NCBI RefSeq assembly: GCF_036016955.1 | Contig: NZ_JAYWXI010000004.1 | Span: 1 to 64,000, forward strand | DNA from: JAYWXI01 sp036016955 | GTDB lineage: Bacteria > Bacteroidota > Bacteroidia > Flavobacteriales > Weeksellaceae | Length of the DNA: 64,000 nt | Direction of reading: 5' to 3' | Shown here: piece by piece, positions 34,205-43,500 of the stretch | Layout of the letters: each line of letters starts with the position of its first letter | How positions within the stretch are numbered: the stretch's first letter is position 1 | Notes under the pieces: generated by a model | Database searches by the model: none | Seen by the model: only the letters and a program-made list of their open reading frames with translations | What the model was told of the DNA's origin: nothing | Made by a program: the position numbers and the translations under genes

Positions 34205-35113
34205 TTAGTTTATTCGGTTCGTATCCTTAGAGTATTTGTCCAATATCCCGTTGATAAACACGTTAGACTTATCGGTAGAAAACACCTTGGAAATCTCCAC
34301 GTACTCATTAATAATAATACGCGATGCCGTTTGCGGAAAAAAATCAAACTCTGTAATACCAGCCACCAAAATCACCCGATCCATCAAAGAAACCCGATCC
34401 AAATCCCAATTCTGCAACCGCTCTTCCACCTTCTTCTCCGCTTCCTCCCAATAGCGCACAGATTCCCAAAGCAATTTCTTGGCAAAAAGGCGATCCTGCT
34501 CGTCCTTAATCATCTTAATCAGAGTATGGCTGGGCTCCTCCTCTTTCATAAACCCAATGGTTTTCTGCACCATCGAATTCGAAATATGAAAATCGTCCGC
34601 CCAACTGATCTCCTTTTCTTCAAGAAGGTCATGAAAATCTTCATTCTCCGCCACATAGCGCAAAAACAACTTCCCGATAAATTTTTGATCTTCCTCAAAA
34701 GAATCCTCCGCACTCGCCATATAGTCCTGATAGCGTTTCCCCGCCTTTATCCGCTGGAACGTCTTGACCAAAAGATCGTCATGCAAATCCCATTTCAACT
34801 GTTTGTAACGGGACGTGAAAGAAAGACGCTCGGCATTCTCTTCCAATTTCGTTAAAACCCGGTTGCGAACAAATTTCGGATTAGGATTCAAATCCTCCTC
34901 GGTTTTGATGAACTTCTGCTTCCCGATTTCGATTTGCTGCTCGGCCAAATCCTTCAGAGCCACCAAAAAATTAAGCTGATAAACATACAGGTTATAAATC
35001 TTCTCGATCCCTGCAAGCATATTTTTTTCCAGAACTTCATATTGTACCGGATTCTGGCGGTAAGAATAAAGCGTCTCCACCACCTTTTCACGAATTTGTC
35101 TTCTTCCTAACAT
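34205..35113 (-). CDS. nusB: Transcription antitermination protein NusB
   Basis: NusB takes part in rRNA antitermination with NusE. The protein has 302 residues, about twice the length of E. coli NusB; long forms are usual in Bacteroidota. It starts MLGRRQIREKVVETLYSYRQ. The recognisable NusB core is at the C-terminus (about 185-300), with LWESVRYWEEAE, DRVILVAGITEF and INEYVEISKVFSTDKSNVFINGILD in pieces. The -7 element TATCTTTG (35141-35134) lies 20 bp upstream on the minus strand. It leads the operon with the DUF1573 gene and yajC. Confidence 0.93.
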   Translation of the reverse strand: MLGRRQIREKVVETLYSYRQNPVQYEVLEKNMLAGIEKIYNLYVYQLNFLVALKDLAEQQIEIGKQKFIKTEEDLNPNPKFVRNRVLTKLEENAERLSFTSRYKQLKWDLHDDLLVKTFQRIKAGKRYQDYMASAEDSFEEDQKFIGKLFLRYVAENEDFHDLLEEKEISWADDFHISNSMVQKTIGFMKEEEPSHTLIKMIKDEQDRLFAKKLLWESVRYWEEAEKKVEERLQNWDLDRVSLMDRVILVAGITEFDFFPQTASRIIINEYVEISKVFSTDKSNVFINGILDKYSKDTNRIN

Positions 35114-35240
35114 TCAAAGAACTTTTGTTTCGGCAAAGATAGGGAAAAATGTCGGAAGACGGAAGCCCCCAACCCAACAAAGCCATTCGTCGCACCTTCC
35201 TCTCCGTGCAATCCAAAAATTGGTTATTTTTGCATCATCA

Positions 35241-36878
35241 ATGAAAGCCCTAAAAACCTTAAACCCTTATTTCTGGAAACACAAGACCCTTCTGTTTTGG
35301 GGATTCTTATTTATTGTGGCCAGTAATTTTTTCAATATTTTCAAAGTTCAGTTCGTCGGCCAATCCGTGGACGAAATCGCAAGCCATCAAACTTTTGGAT
35401 TTAACAAGCAAGTCCTAATTAATGTAGGCATCATCGTTGTTTCTTCACTTCTCACCGGGCTATTCACCTTCATGATGCGCCAAACCATCATCGTGGCTTC
35501 CCGACGAATCGAATACGAACTGAAAAACAAAATCTACCGCCACTATCAGGCACTTTCCCTAACCGATTACAAAACAACCTCCATCGGCGATCTGATGAAC
35601 CGACTGAGCGAAGACGTGGTCGCTGTAAGAATGTATTTGGGGCCCGGCGTAATGTACGTCGCCAACCTCATTATCCTATTGACCATCACCGGTATTTACA
35701 TGCTGAAAACCGATGTGGAAATGACCCTGTGGACCCTCCTTCCCCTGCCCTTACTTTCTTTTACCATCTACAAGGTCAGTTCCATCATCAATAAAAAGTC
35801 CAAAACGATGCAGAAAAGCCAGTCGGCCATATCCACCTTTGTGCAAGACAGCTTTTCGGGCATCCGAATCATAAAATTCTTCGCCAAAGAAGCCTATATC
35901 GAACACAATTACAAACAAAAGGTCGGCAACTACCAAGACAAAGCCTTAGATTTAGCCAAAACCGAAGCCTATTTCTTCACCATCATCCTTTTGGTGATCG
36001 GTCTATTGAATGTAGCCATTCTGATGATCGGCGGTCAAAAATACCTTGCCGGAGAAATTTCCGTGGGAAAAATTGCCGATTTCTTCATGTACATCAACAT
36101 CCTGATTTGGCCTTTTTCCATGGTCGGATGGGTTACGTCCGTCAATCAACGTGCCGCCGCCTCCATGGCTCGAATCAATGAATTTTTGGATAAAAAATCC
36201 GACATCGTCAACCCTTGCAACGACCTCTACCCCATTACCGGAGAAATTGAATTCCAAAACGTTTCCTACACCTACCCCAACACCGGAATAAAAGCCTTAG
36301 ACCAACTGAGCTTCAAAGTCGGTGCAGGCGAAACCTTAGCCATCATGGGAAAAACCGGAAGCGGAAAAACCACCATTGCCCTGCTCCTCGCCCGCTTAAT
36401 CGACCCCACCGAAGGACGCATTCTTATCGACGGAAAAGACCTAAAACACCATAACCTAAGCCTCTACCGCCGCTCCTTAGGCTACATCCCGCAAGAAAGC
36501 TACTTGTTTTCCGACACCATCGAAAACAATATCGGCTTTGCCGTAGACCACCCCACTAAAGAGCAAATCGTAGAAGCCGCACAAAAAGCCGACGTTCATA
36601 AAAACATCATCGGCTTCAAAGACCAATACCAAACCCTGGTCGGCGAACGAGGCGTAATGCTTTCCGGAGGACAAAAACAGAGAATCTGCATCGCCAGAGC
36701 CCTCATTAAGCACCCTAACATCCTCATTTTTGACGACAGTCTTTCCGCTTTGGACACCGAAACGGAAGAAAACATCCTCAAAAACATCGAAAAAGACCTG
36801 AAAAAATGCACCTCCATCCTTATTACCCATCGTGAAAGCACCGCAAAAAAAGCCGACAAAATACTAAAAATCAAATAA
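35241..36878 (+). CDS. ABC exporter, fused permease and ATPase
   Basis: This 545-residue half-transporter of the MsbA/lipid-and-drug exporter type has an N-terminal membrane domain of about six helices (1-300) and a C-terminal ATPase. The ATPase has Walker A GKTGSGKTT, the Q-loop in YIPQESYLFSD, signature LSGGQKQR, Walker B ILIFDDSLSALD and the H-loop in ITHRES. The start is the ATG at 35241. An alternative TTG lies at 35220, but a -7 element, TATTTTTG (35225-35232), ends only 8 bp before the ATG, so the mRNA may be almost leaderless. The substrate is unknown. Confidence 0.9.
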   Translation: MKALKTLNPYFWKHKTLLFWGFLFIVASNFFNIFKVQFVGQSVDEIASHQTFGFNKQVLINVGIIVVSSLLTGLFTFMMRQTIIVASRRIEYELKNKIYRHYQALSLTDYKTTSIGDLMNRLSEDVVAVRMYLGPGVMYVANLIILLTITGIYMLKTDVEMTLWTLLPLPLLSFTIYKVSSIINKKSKTMQKSQSAISTFVQDSFSGIRIIKFFAKEAYIEHNYKQKVGNYQDKALDLAKTEAYFFTIILLVIGLLNVAILMIGGQKYLAGEISVGKIADFFMYINILIWPFSMVGWVTSVNQRAAASMARINEFLDKKSDIVNPCNDLYPITGEIEFQNVSYTYPNTGIKALDQLSFKVGAGETLAIMGKTGSGKTTIALLLARLIDPTEGRILIDGKDLKHHNLSLYRRSLGYIPQESYLFSDTIENNIGFAVDHPTKEQIVEAAQKADVHKNIIGFKDQYQTLVGERGVMLSGGQKQRICIARALIKHPNILIFDDSLSALDTETEENILKNIEKDLKKCTSILITHRESTAKKADKILKIK

Positions 36879-36958
36879 TTAAGAAAAAACACCCATTTAA
36901 CCTCTATTCTTAAATCGTTAAAAATAGACTTTAAAACAAGAGTTTATCAAAATTTTAT

Positions 36959-36988
36959 TTGTCGATTTAAAGATTTCTTTTATATTTG
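36959..36988 (+). promoter_or_regulatory. Promoter of the DUF3276 gene
   Basis: TTG (36959-36961), 19 nt, then TATATTTG (36981-36988) match the Bacteroidota consensus exactly, 34 bp before the ATG. The surrounding A/T-rich region (36879-37022) holds no gene. Confidence 0.7.
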
Positions 36989-37022
36989 TTTTCAACAAGA
37001 TTTCTAAAAAAAACATCGTACA

Positions 37023-37358
37023 ATGAGTGATTACAAGGAGCGCCACGAGAATGAAATATTCACAAAGGTGCTAAAAGCAGGACGAAGAACGTATTTTTTT
37101 GACGTGCGCGAAACTAAAGCAGGGGATTATTACCTTACGATTACCGAAAGTAAAAAGAACTTCGGGGAGAATGGCGAGGCATCGTTCGAAAAGCACAAAA
37201 TCTATCTCTACAAAGAAGACTTTAAGGCTTTTCAGGATATGTTCAGTGAATCAACAGAATTCATCATCAACGAAAAAGGCGAAGACGTCATTTCCGAAAA
37301 ACACGACAAGGACTTCAGATCTCGTTCTTATACGATAGAGTCCGACGAAGAATTCTAA
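37023..37358 (+). CDS. DUF3276 (PUR-alpha-like) nucleic acid-binding protein
   Basis: This small acidic protein (111 residues) belongs to a Bacteroidota family with the PUR repeat fold, which binds single-stranded DNA or RNA. The core is IFTKVLKAGRRTYFFDVRE, then DYYLTITESKK and KHKIYLYKEDFKAF. The C-terminus is charged and ends SYTIESDEEF. There is no signal peptide. It is a single gene with a consensus promoter and a strong terminator, which suggests high expression. Its exact target in the cell is not known. Confidence 0.85.
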   Translation: MSDYKERHENEIFTKVLKAGRRTYFFDVRETKAGDYYLTITESKKNFGENGEASFEKHKIYLYKEDFKAFQDMFSESTEFIINEKGEDVISEKHDKDFRSRSYTIESDEEF

Positions 37359-37379
37359 ATTGATTTAGAAAATAAAAAA

Positions 37380-37402
37380 GCCGCAAAACTAACTGTTGCG
37401 GC
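37380..37402. terminator. Bidirectional terminator
   Basis: The stem GCCGCAA (37380-37386) with TTGCGGC (37396-37402) has an A-run on its left and a T-run on its right. It serves the DUF3276 gene and probably the convergent barrel-protein gene. Confidence 0.85.
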
Positions 37403-37429
37403 TTTTTTTATTTCACCCTCCCAAAACCG

Positions 37430-37981
37430 TTAGAACGCATAACCGAACTTAAAACCCAAGCCCGGCATAAGCATCGCATTACCTTCCACCAAATTAAACC
37501 CTACCCCAAAACCTACATGATAAGTAAACGTAAAATGCCGATCCAAAGGCAATTGCTGACCAAACACCACATGATTCAGCAATACCCCGTCGCTTATTTC
37601 CCCATTTAGAACCAAACGATTATTAAGCCCCACAAAAGATCCCGCATTGTTAATCAAACGACGCCCTTTCTCTGCCCTGCGTTCACGACTGACGTAATAG
37701 CGCCACTGGGTTTGCAAATAAGGCGAAAAATAAGAATTCAAAGAAGTCCACCCCACTCTATAAGAATAAAGACCATCCTCAATCTGATGAATCCCTCCCA
37801 CTCCAAAAGAAACTTCCAACAACCCTTTCTCCTTAGACAAAGGCACTTCGTAGGCCGCATTAGCATTCAATAACCCAGCCTCCACTTTGAACAAAGATTG
37901 CAACTTTTCCGTATTGGAAGAAAGCTCCTGCCCGTAAGCCACCAAAGGCAACAAGGATAAAATAGTTAAAATTCGTTTCAT
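37430..37981 (-). CDS. Small outer-membrane beta-barrel-like protein
   Basis: I do not recognise a named family. The 183-residue protein has a signal peptide (MKRILTILSLLPLVAYGQ, cleavage near 18). Short alternating amphipathic strands with Gly and aromatic residues follow, for example LLEVSFGVGGIHQI and HFTFTYHVGFGVGFNLVEG. It ends PGLGFKFGYAF with a terminal Phe, as in outer-membrane barrels. Eight or so strands would fit this length. It stands alone, and the ligand or role is unknown. Confidence 0.7.
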   Translation of the reverse strand: MKRILTILSLLPLVAYGQELSSNTEKLQSLFKVEAGLLNANAAYEVPLSKEKGLLEVSFGVGGIHQIEDGLYSYRVGWTSLNSYFSPYLQTQWRYYVSRERRAEKGRRLINNAGSFVGLNNRLVLNGEISDGVLLNHVVFGQQLPLDRHFTFTYHVGFGVGFNLVEGNAMLMPGLGFKFGYAF

Positions 37982-38093
37982 GTTTTATTGTTTTTTCTAA
38001 AGTTCCAAAAGTAAAAAAAAAACGTCCACAAAGCGAATAAATCTTGCATTTCTAAGTTTTATCGTATTTTTACGCCTCGAAAAAACAGTCGTC

Positions 38094-38789
38094 ATGTCGC
38101 TTGAAATCATCAATCTCACCAAAACCTTCGGAGAACAAACCGCATTGGACCAAATCAATCTGAGTCTCGAAAAAAATGAAATCGTCGGACTCCTCGGCCC
38201 CAACGGCGCAGGAAAATCAACCCTGATGAAATCCATCGTCGGCGCACTGAAAATTGACCAAGGCGAAATAATCTTCAACGGAAAAAACATCGAAGAAAAC
38301 CCTTTAGAATGTAAAAAAAACATGGGTTTTTTACCTGAAAACAACCCGCTCTACACAGACATGTACGTAACCGAAGCCCTCCGTTTCGTCGCCAATCTCC
38401 ATCAAATAACCCCCGCCAAAATTCCTCTCTTACTGGAAACCGTAGGCCTTACTCCCGAAAGCGGAAAAAAAATCAAGCACCTCTCCAAAGGGTATAAACA
38501 AAGAGTCGGTCTTGCCCAAGCCATCCTTCACGAGCCCGACCTGCTGATTTTGGACGAACCCACCAACGGACTGGACCCCAACCAAATCGTGGAAATCCGA
38601 AACGTCATCAAAACCATAGGAAAAGAAAAAACCGTACTGCTCTCCACCCACCTCATGCAGGAAGTCGAAGCCTTATGTTCCAGGGTTATCCTCATCAACA
38701 AGGGCCGCATCATTCAAAACGCCCCCATCGAAGCGTTTAAAGGAAAATTCAAAAGTTTAGAAGAAGCCTTCCAATATTACACTTCCTAA
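38094..38789 (+). CDS. ABC transporter ATP-binding protein, GldA-like
   Basis: This is a 231-residue ABC ATPase. It has Walker A GPNGAGKST, the Q-loop region MGFLPENNPLYTDMYV, signature LSKGYKQR, Walker B LLILDEPTNGLD and the H-loop LLSTHLMQE. The stretch 'GFLPExNPLYxDMYVxE' resembles GldA, the ATPase of the gliding-motility transporter in Bacteroidota. GldA is usually about 300 residues, and here the C-terminal extension is missing. No permease (gldF/gldG) lies beside it. An ABC-2 type exporter of another kind is possible. It overlaps convergent rsmE by 4 bp. Confidence 0.75.
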   Translation: MSLEIINLTKTFGEQTALDQINLSLEKNEIVGLLGPNGAGKSTLMKSIVGALKIDQGEIIFNGKNIEENPLECKKNMGFLPENNPLYTDMYVTEALRFVANLHQITPAKIPLLLETVGLTPESGKKIKHLSKGYKQRVGLAQAILHEPDLLILDEPTNGLDPNQIVEIRNVIKTIGKEKTVLLSTHLMQEVEALCSRVILINKGRIIQNAPIEAFKGKFKSLEEAFQYYTS

Positions 38790-39490
38790 AGCGAAAGCGC
38801 CATCATCCGATAATAATTCCAAGCCGCTACGAAAACCCCCGCTGTTTCCGTCCTAAGACGCTGGTTACCCAACTGCACCGCTCTTATGCCTTTAGTCGTA
38901 AGCATTTCGATTTCTCTCGGACTGAAATCCCCTTCGGGCCCGATGAGGAACGTCATCGCCTCCATTGCAGGAATCGCCTCCAGCCCCACCCTTTCAAACG
39001 CCGCATCACAATGTGCAACAAACGTAGACTCCGGTAACGCCGTCGCCACAAAATCCGCAAGCTTAACCATCGGATTGAGCTTCGGAAAATGAAATCGACC
39101 AGACTGCTTGGATGCCGAAACGACTTGCTTCTGAATCCGCTCCAAATTCACAGCCTTGCGCTCCGATTGTTCGGTGAGCAGAAACGTAATTTCCGAAACC
39201 CCCAACTCCGTAGCTTTTTCAACAAAAAACTCCGTTCGGTCGATATTCTTCGTCGGAGCCAAAGCCACATGAAGCCGACGAGAAAAATCCGCAAGCCCCG
39301 TCTCTACATTCAAAGGTTCCAAAGCCGCTTTTTTCCCCTCAACCCTCAAAGTTCCCGTCGCTAAATTCCCCCGCCCGTCGGTAAGCTGAATCACTTCGCC
39401 ATCCTTCATGCGCAAAACCTTCAGAAGATGCTGCTGCTCCTCGGAATGAATCCGTATCTCCGGAAAAATTTCCCCGTAAAATAATTTCAT
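38786..39490 (-). CDS. rsmE: 16S rRNA (uracil(1498)-N3)-methyltransferase
   Basis: RsmE methylates U1498 of 16S rRNA using S-adenosylmethionine. The 234-residue SPOUT-fold protein has an N-terminal PUA-like domain (HLLKVLRMKDGE). It also has TEFFVEKATELGV, SERKAVNLERIQKQV, and the knot signature FLIGPEGDFSPREIEM followed by VQLGNQRLRTETA. Its stop overlaps the convergent GldA-like gene by 4 bp. tsaD lies 15 bp upstream in the same direction, so the two probably share a transcript. Confidence 0.95.
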   Translation of the reverse strand: MKLFYGEIFPEIRIHSEEQQHLLKVLRMKDGEVIQLTDGRGNLATGTLRVEGKKAALEPLNVETGLADFSRRLHVALAPTKNIDRTEFFVEKATELGVSEITFLLTEQSERKAVNLERIQKQVVSASKQSGRFHFPKLNPMVKLADFVATALPESTFVAHCDAAFERVGLEAIPAMEAMTFLIGPEGDFSPREIEMLTTKGIRAVQLGNQRLRTETAGVFVAAWNYYRMMALSL

Positions 39491-39505
39491 GCTGTTACTT
39501 TCGAC

Positions 39506-40558
39506 TTATTGGGTATTTTCTCGCCCCGAAAAATCGGCTTCCAAATCGTATCTCGCCGAAGCGGAGACCGATAAATCCGAAAAAATCCCCCGTTCGTATT
39601 TAAGTTGAGCCACCATAGCGATCATCGCCGCATTATCGGTAGTGTATTCAAATTTCGGTATATAGATGGACCACCCTCGTTCCTGCTGCCTCTTTTTCAT
39701 CGCCTCCCTCAATGCCGAATTCGCCGAAACCCCACCGGCAATCGCCACCTCTCGAATCCCATAAGCCTCGGACGCCTTAACCAATTTATCCATAAGGGTT
39801 TCGACAATGGTATACTGCACAGAAGCACACAAATCGGCCAAGTGCTCCTCCACAAAGTTCGGGTTTTGCTTTAACTGTTTCTGAATAAAATACAGCACCG
39901 AAGTTTTAATCCCACTAAAAGAATAATCATACCCTTCCACCTTGGGACGGCTGAACGAAAAAGCATTCGGGTTGCCCTCCTTGGCCAAACGGTCGATAAT
40001 CGGCCCCGCAGGGTAATCCAATGCAAAAAGTTTCCCAATCTTATCAAAGGCTTCCCCCGCCGCATCGTCGATGGTTTTACCAATGATTTCCATCTCAAAA
40101 TAATCCTTGACCAAAACAATCATCGTGTGCCCGCCACTCACCGTAAGGCACAAAAAAGGAAAGCGGGGAGGCACAGGATTTGCATCCTCAATGAAATGCG
40201 CCAAAATATGCGCCTGCAGGTGATTAACCTCTATCAAGGGAACCCCCAGACTCATGGCTAAAGATTTAGCAAACGAAGTCCCCACCAATAACGACCCCAG
40301 CAAGCCAGGGCCACGGGTAAAGCCTATTGCAGAAAGATCACTTTGTTGTATATTTGCCTTCACTAAGGCCTGATGGACAACGGGAATAATGTTTTGTTGA
40401 TGGGCACGGGAGGCTAACTCCGGCACTACACCGCCGTAGTCGTTATGAATAGCCTGACCCGCCGCTATATTGGAGAGAATCTTATTCCCCCGGATTACGG
40501 CTGCAGAAGTATCGTCGCAAGACGATTCAATACCCAATATTATTGTAGACTCGCTCAT
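39506..40558 (-). CDS. tsaD: tRNA N6-adenosine threonylcarbamoyltransferase
   Basis: TsaD (Gcp/YgjD) transfers threonylcarbamoyl to A37 of ANN-decoding tRNAs, working with TsaB and TsaE. The 350-residue ASKHA-fold protein starts MSESTIILGIESSCDDTSAA. The metal-binding histidines are in VNHLQAHILAHF, and LTVSGGHTMIV and AIAGGVSANSALRE are conserved. The start is the ATG at 40558, only 4 bp from the divergent tamB start. It is followed by rsmE after 15 bp. Confidence 0.96.
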   Translation of the reverse strand: MSESTIILGIESSCDDTSAAVIRGNKILSNIAAGQAIHNDYGGVVPELASRAHQQNIIPVVHQALVKANIQQSDLSAIGFTRGPGLLGSLLVGTSFAKSLAMSLGVPLIEVNHLQAHILAHFIEDANPVPPRFPFLCLTVSGGHTMIVLVKDYFEMEIIGKTIDDAAGEAFDKIGKLFALDYPAGPIIDRLAKEGNPNAFSFSRPKVEGYDYSFSGIKTSVLYFIQKQLKQNPNFVEEHLADLCASVQYTIVETLMDKLVKASEAYGIREVAIAGGVSANSALREAMKKRQQERGWSIYIPKFEYTTDNAAMIAMVAQLKYERGIFSDLSVSASARYDLEADFSGRENTQ

Positions 40559-40562
40559 TAGA

Positions 40563-43500
40563 ATGGCAAATTTAGAGAATAATAACGAAAACCAAAATAA
40601 TAAATCTCTACCCGGACAGATCGGCCAATCCGTAAAAAAAGGAGTGGAAAACCTACAAGACACCCTGAAAGATGCTGCCGGACTTGCCAAAGATGCCGTA
40701 AACCACCCCGTGGAAACCGCAGAAGAATTCGTGGAGCAAGCCGCCAAAGACGTTACCAGCCTGAAATGGTGGGCCAAGATCCTACTTTATTTTTTTTGGA
40801 TCAGCCTTGCACTCATTGCCACCGCCGTGCTAATCGTCAATCTGAACCCCACCAAACAATGGGCCGCCAAACAAGCCCTGGAAATCTTAAACCAAGATTT
40901 TAAAGCCAAAATGACCACCGAAAGCATCCATGTCGATTATTTCGGGGACGTTACCATCAAAGGCCTTAAAATAAAGGACGAAAGGGATTTAGATTTTATA
41001 AAAGTGAAGGAATTTCGCGCCAATTCCGATTGGTTCCGACTGGTAAGCAGTGCCTTATCCCCCTCCAGCAATTCCCTGAGTTTCAACTCCCTCGTTTTGG
41101 ACAACGCCGACATTAAAATCATCACCTACAAAGGCGATAGTATTTCCAATTTCATCAAATACATCGGCAATTTCGAAAGCGATAAACCCGCCGATCCTAA
41201 ACGAAACCCCTTTCAACTCAACGCCAGAGTACACCTCATCAATTCCAAAGTAAGCATCGTTAACCAAAACAAAAGCGGAGACCAAGGCCGATGGCTGCAA
41301 GCCGACCGACTCAACCTTGTCGCCCCCTCCGTAAAAATTAACGGAAGTAACGTTTCCGCCCAAGTGAACAACTTTTCCTTTCACACCAAACGATGGGGAA
41401 AATCCCATTTCGTGGAAACCTTCTCAGGCGAAATTGCACTAACCAAAGAGTTTTTAGCCCTGAAAGATCTTACATTCAATACCGATCATTCTCTTCTCCA
41501 AGGCAACTTAAAATTCCTGTTGAACCCCAAAACCAAATGGCAAGATTTCAACAACAAAGTCCGATGGGAACTCACCCTTAAGCAAGGCAGCCAAATCAGC
41601 GGCTACGACCTGAGCTATTTCATGACCCAATGGGACAACCACACGCCCCTCAATATTTCGGGAACCATGCGAGGCCCTCTAAACCGCTTTACGCTAAATA
41701 ATTTTGTCATCGGAAACCGAGACGTCAGCATCGCTACTTCCGCCATGCGAATGAACCATCTCTTGGACGGCCAGTTCGTTATCGAAACCAACCATCTGAA
41801 CACCGATTTCACCTATAAAGATTTAAAGGCCATGCTCCCGTCTTTCATCTCGAAGAAAATGAAAAACTTTGCCGACGATTTCGGGAGACTTCGCTATAAC
41901 GGTGCCTTACACCTTACCCCAAAACAAATCACCATCCCAAAAGCTCAGTTGATTACAGGGGTTGGAAAGGCCGAAATAAAGCAATTCCGACTCTCCGACT
42001 ACAGCACACCACTCCCCAAATACAAAGGCTACGTGGAGGTCGAAAACCTCAATGCCGCAACCATTACCAAAATGCCTCAGGTAGGTCTTATCTCCGGAAA
42101 TTTCCAACTGGATGGGCAAAGCTTCGATCTCGAACGCATGAAAATTGAAACCCGTTCCGAAATCAAAAGCATCGAAATCCTGGGAAAAACCATCCGCAAC
42201 CTCCGCCTCAACGGTCTGCTAAATGAAAAAACCTATCAAGGTCATATCGCCGTAAACGACCCTCAGGCCGTTGCCGAGTTCAACGGATTTATCAACTTCA
42301 AAACCGCCCACCTGATTGCCGATGTCTCCGCAGACATTCGCCACCTGAACCTGAATTATTTCGCCTCCAAACCGGGAAATCAAACCTTTAGTGGAAAAAT
42401 CGACGGGCAAATTTCGCTTTCCAACCTCAACGACCTCTATTTGGACACTGCCCTGAACGACATCCGCTTCGCTTCGGAAGGCCGATCTTACCGTCTTCCC
42501 CAAGCGCATACCAAGGTCTACTTCGCCAACGGAAACCGAATCGTAGAAGTCCTCGCCCCACAAGCCCTTAACGGACGAATCGCCGGACAATACCAACTGG
42601 AGGATCTTTCCGGAATGCTCAGCAACGCCCTAAACAAAATTCTCATAGGCCCTTCTCCAAAAAAGATATACCGAAACCAAAATTTCAACATCGAACTGGA
42701 AGTGCACCAAGAACTGGTCAACTATTTTCTTCCCGAAATAAAAATCCCCCACGGAGCCACCGTTTCAGGAACCTACGAAGGAAGTACCAACCAGTTGGCC
42801 CTGAACCTCGACACCGCTAAACTCATCTACCTCCTCCGCAAAACAGAACAGATTACGGAAGCCGACCGCGAATTGGCCGCTAAAAACCCTCTTTATAAAA
42901 TCCCCAAAGAAGGCCGCCAATCCTTGGACAGCTTAACCGCCGAAAATCTGACCCTAAAAATTAATACCGCTAACGCCGAAGAGCAAATTTTTGCCCGAAT
43001 CAATCGCATGCATTATCAACAAAACATCCTGAAAGACATTGTATTGACCGGGCGAAACGAAAACAACCATACGCTTCATTTCTCCACCTCATTTCTTCAC
43101 GGCTCCCCCGAAGACGAAAAAAGAAAAAATCTGAAAAGCTACGCCCTAAATTTCAACCAAACCACCAACGCCCAAGGCGACTACCTCTTCCGTTTTGCAC
43201 CGACAGAAATCAATTTCAATAATGTCGCATGGAAAGTAGATACTGACGAAGCATTAAATCATTCCATCACCTATCGTAAAAAATCGGGCGATTTCATCCT
43301 TCACAACCTTCGCTTCTTCTCCGGCGAAAGCTCCCTTTTGATTTCGGAAGCAAGATTTAAATCCGGAAAAGATTTTCACGCCGAAGGGCAAATACAGCAA
43401 TTCCAAATCGGCAAACTCTTGGAAATGCAGCAAGGCGGTAACAGCATGGCCCTTAGCGGCATAGCTAACGGCGCTTTTAACCTGACCATGAAAGGCAATA

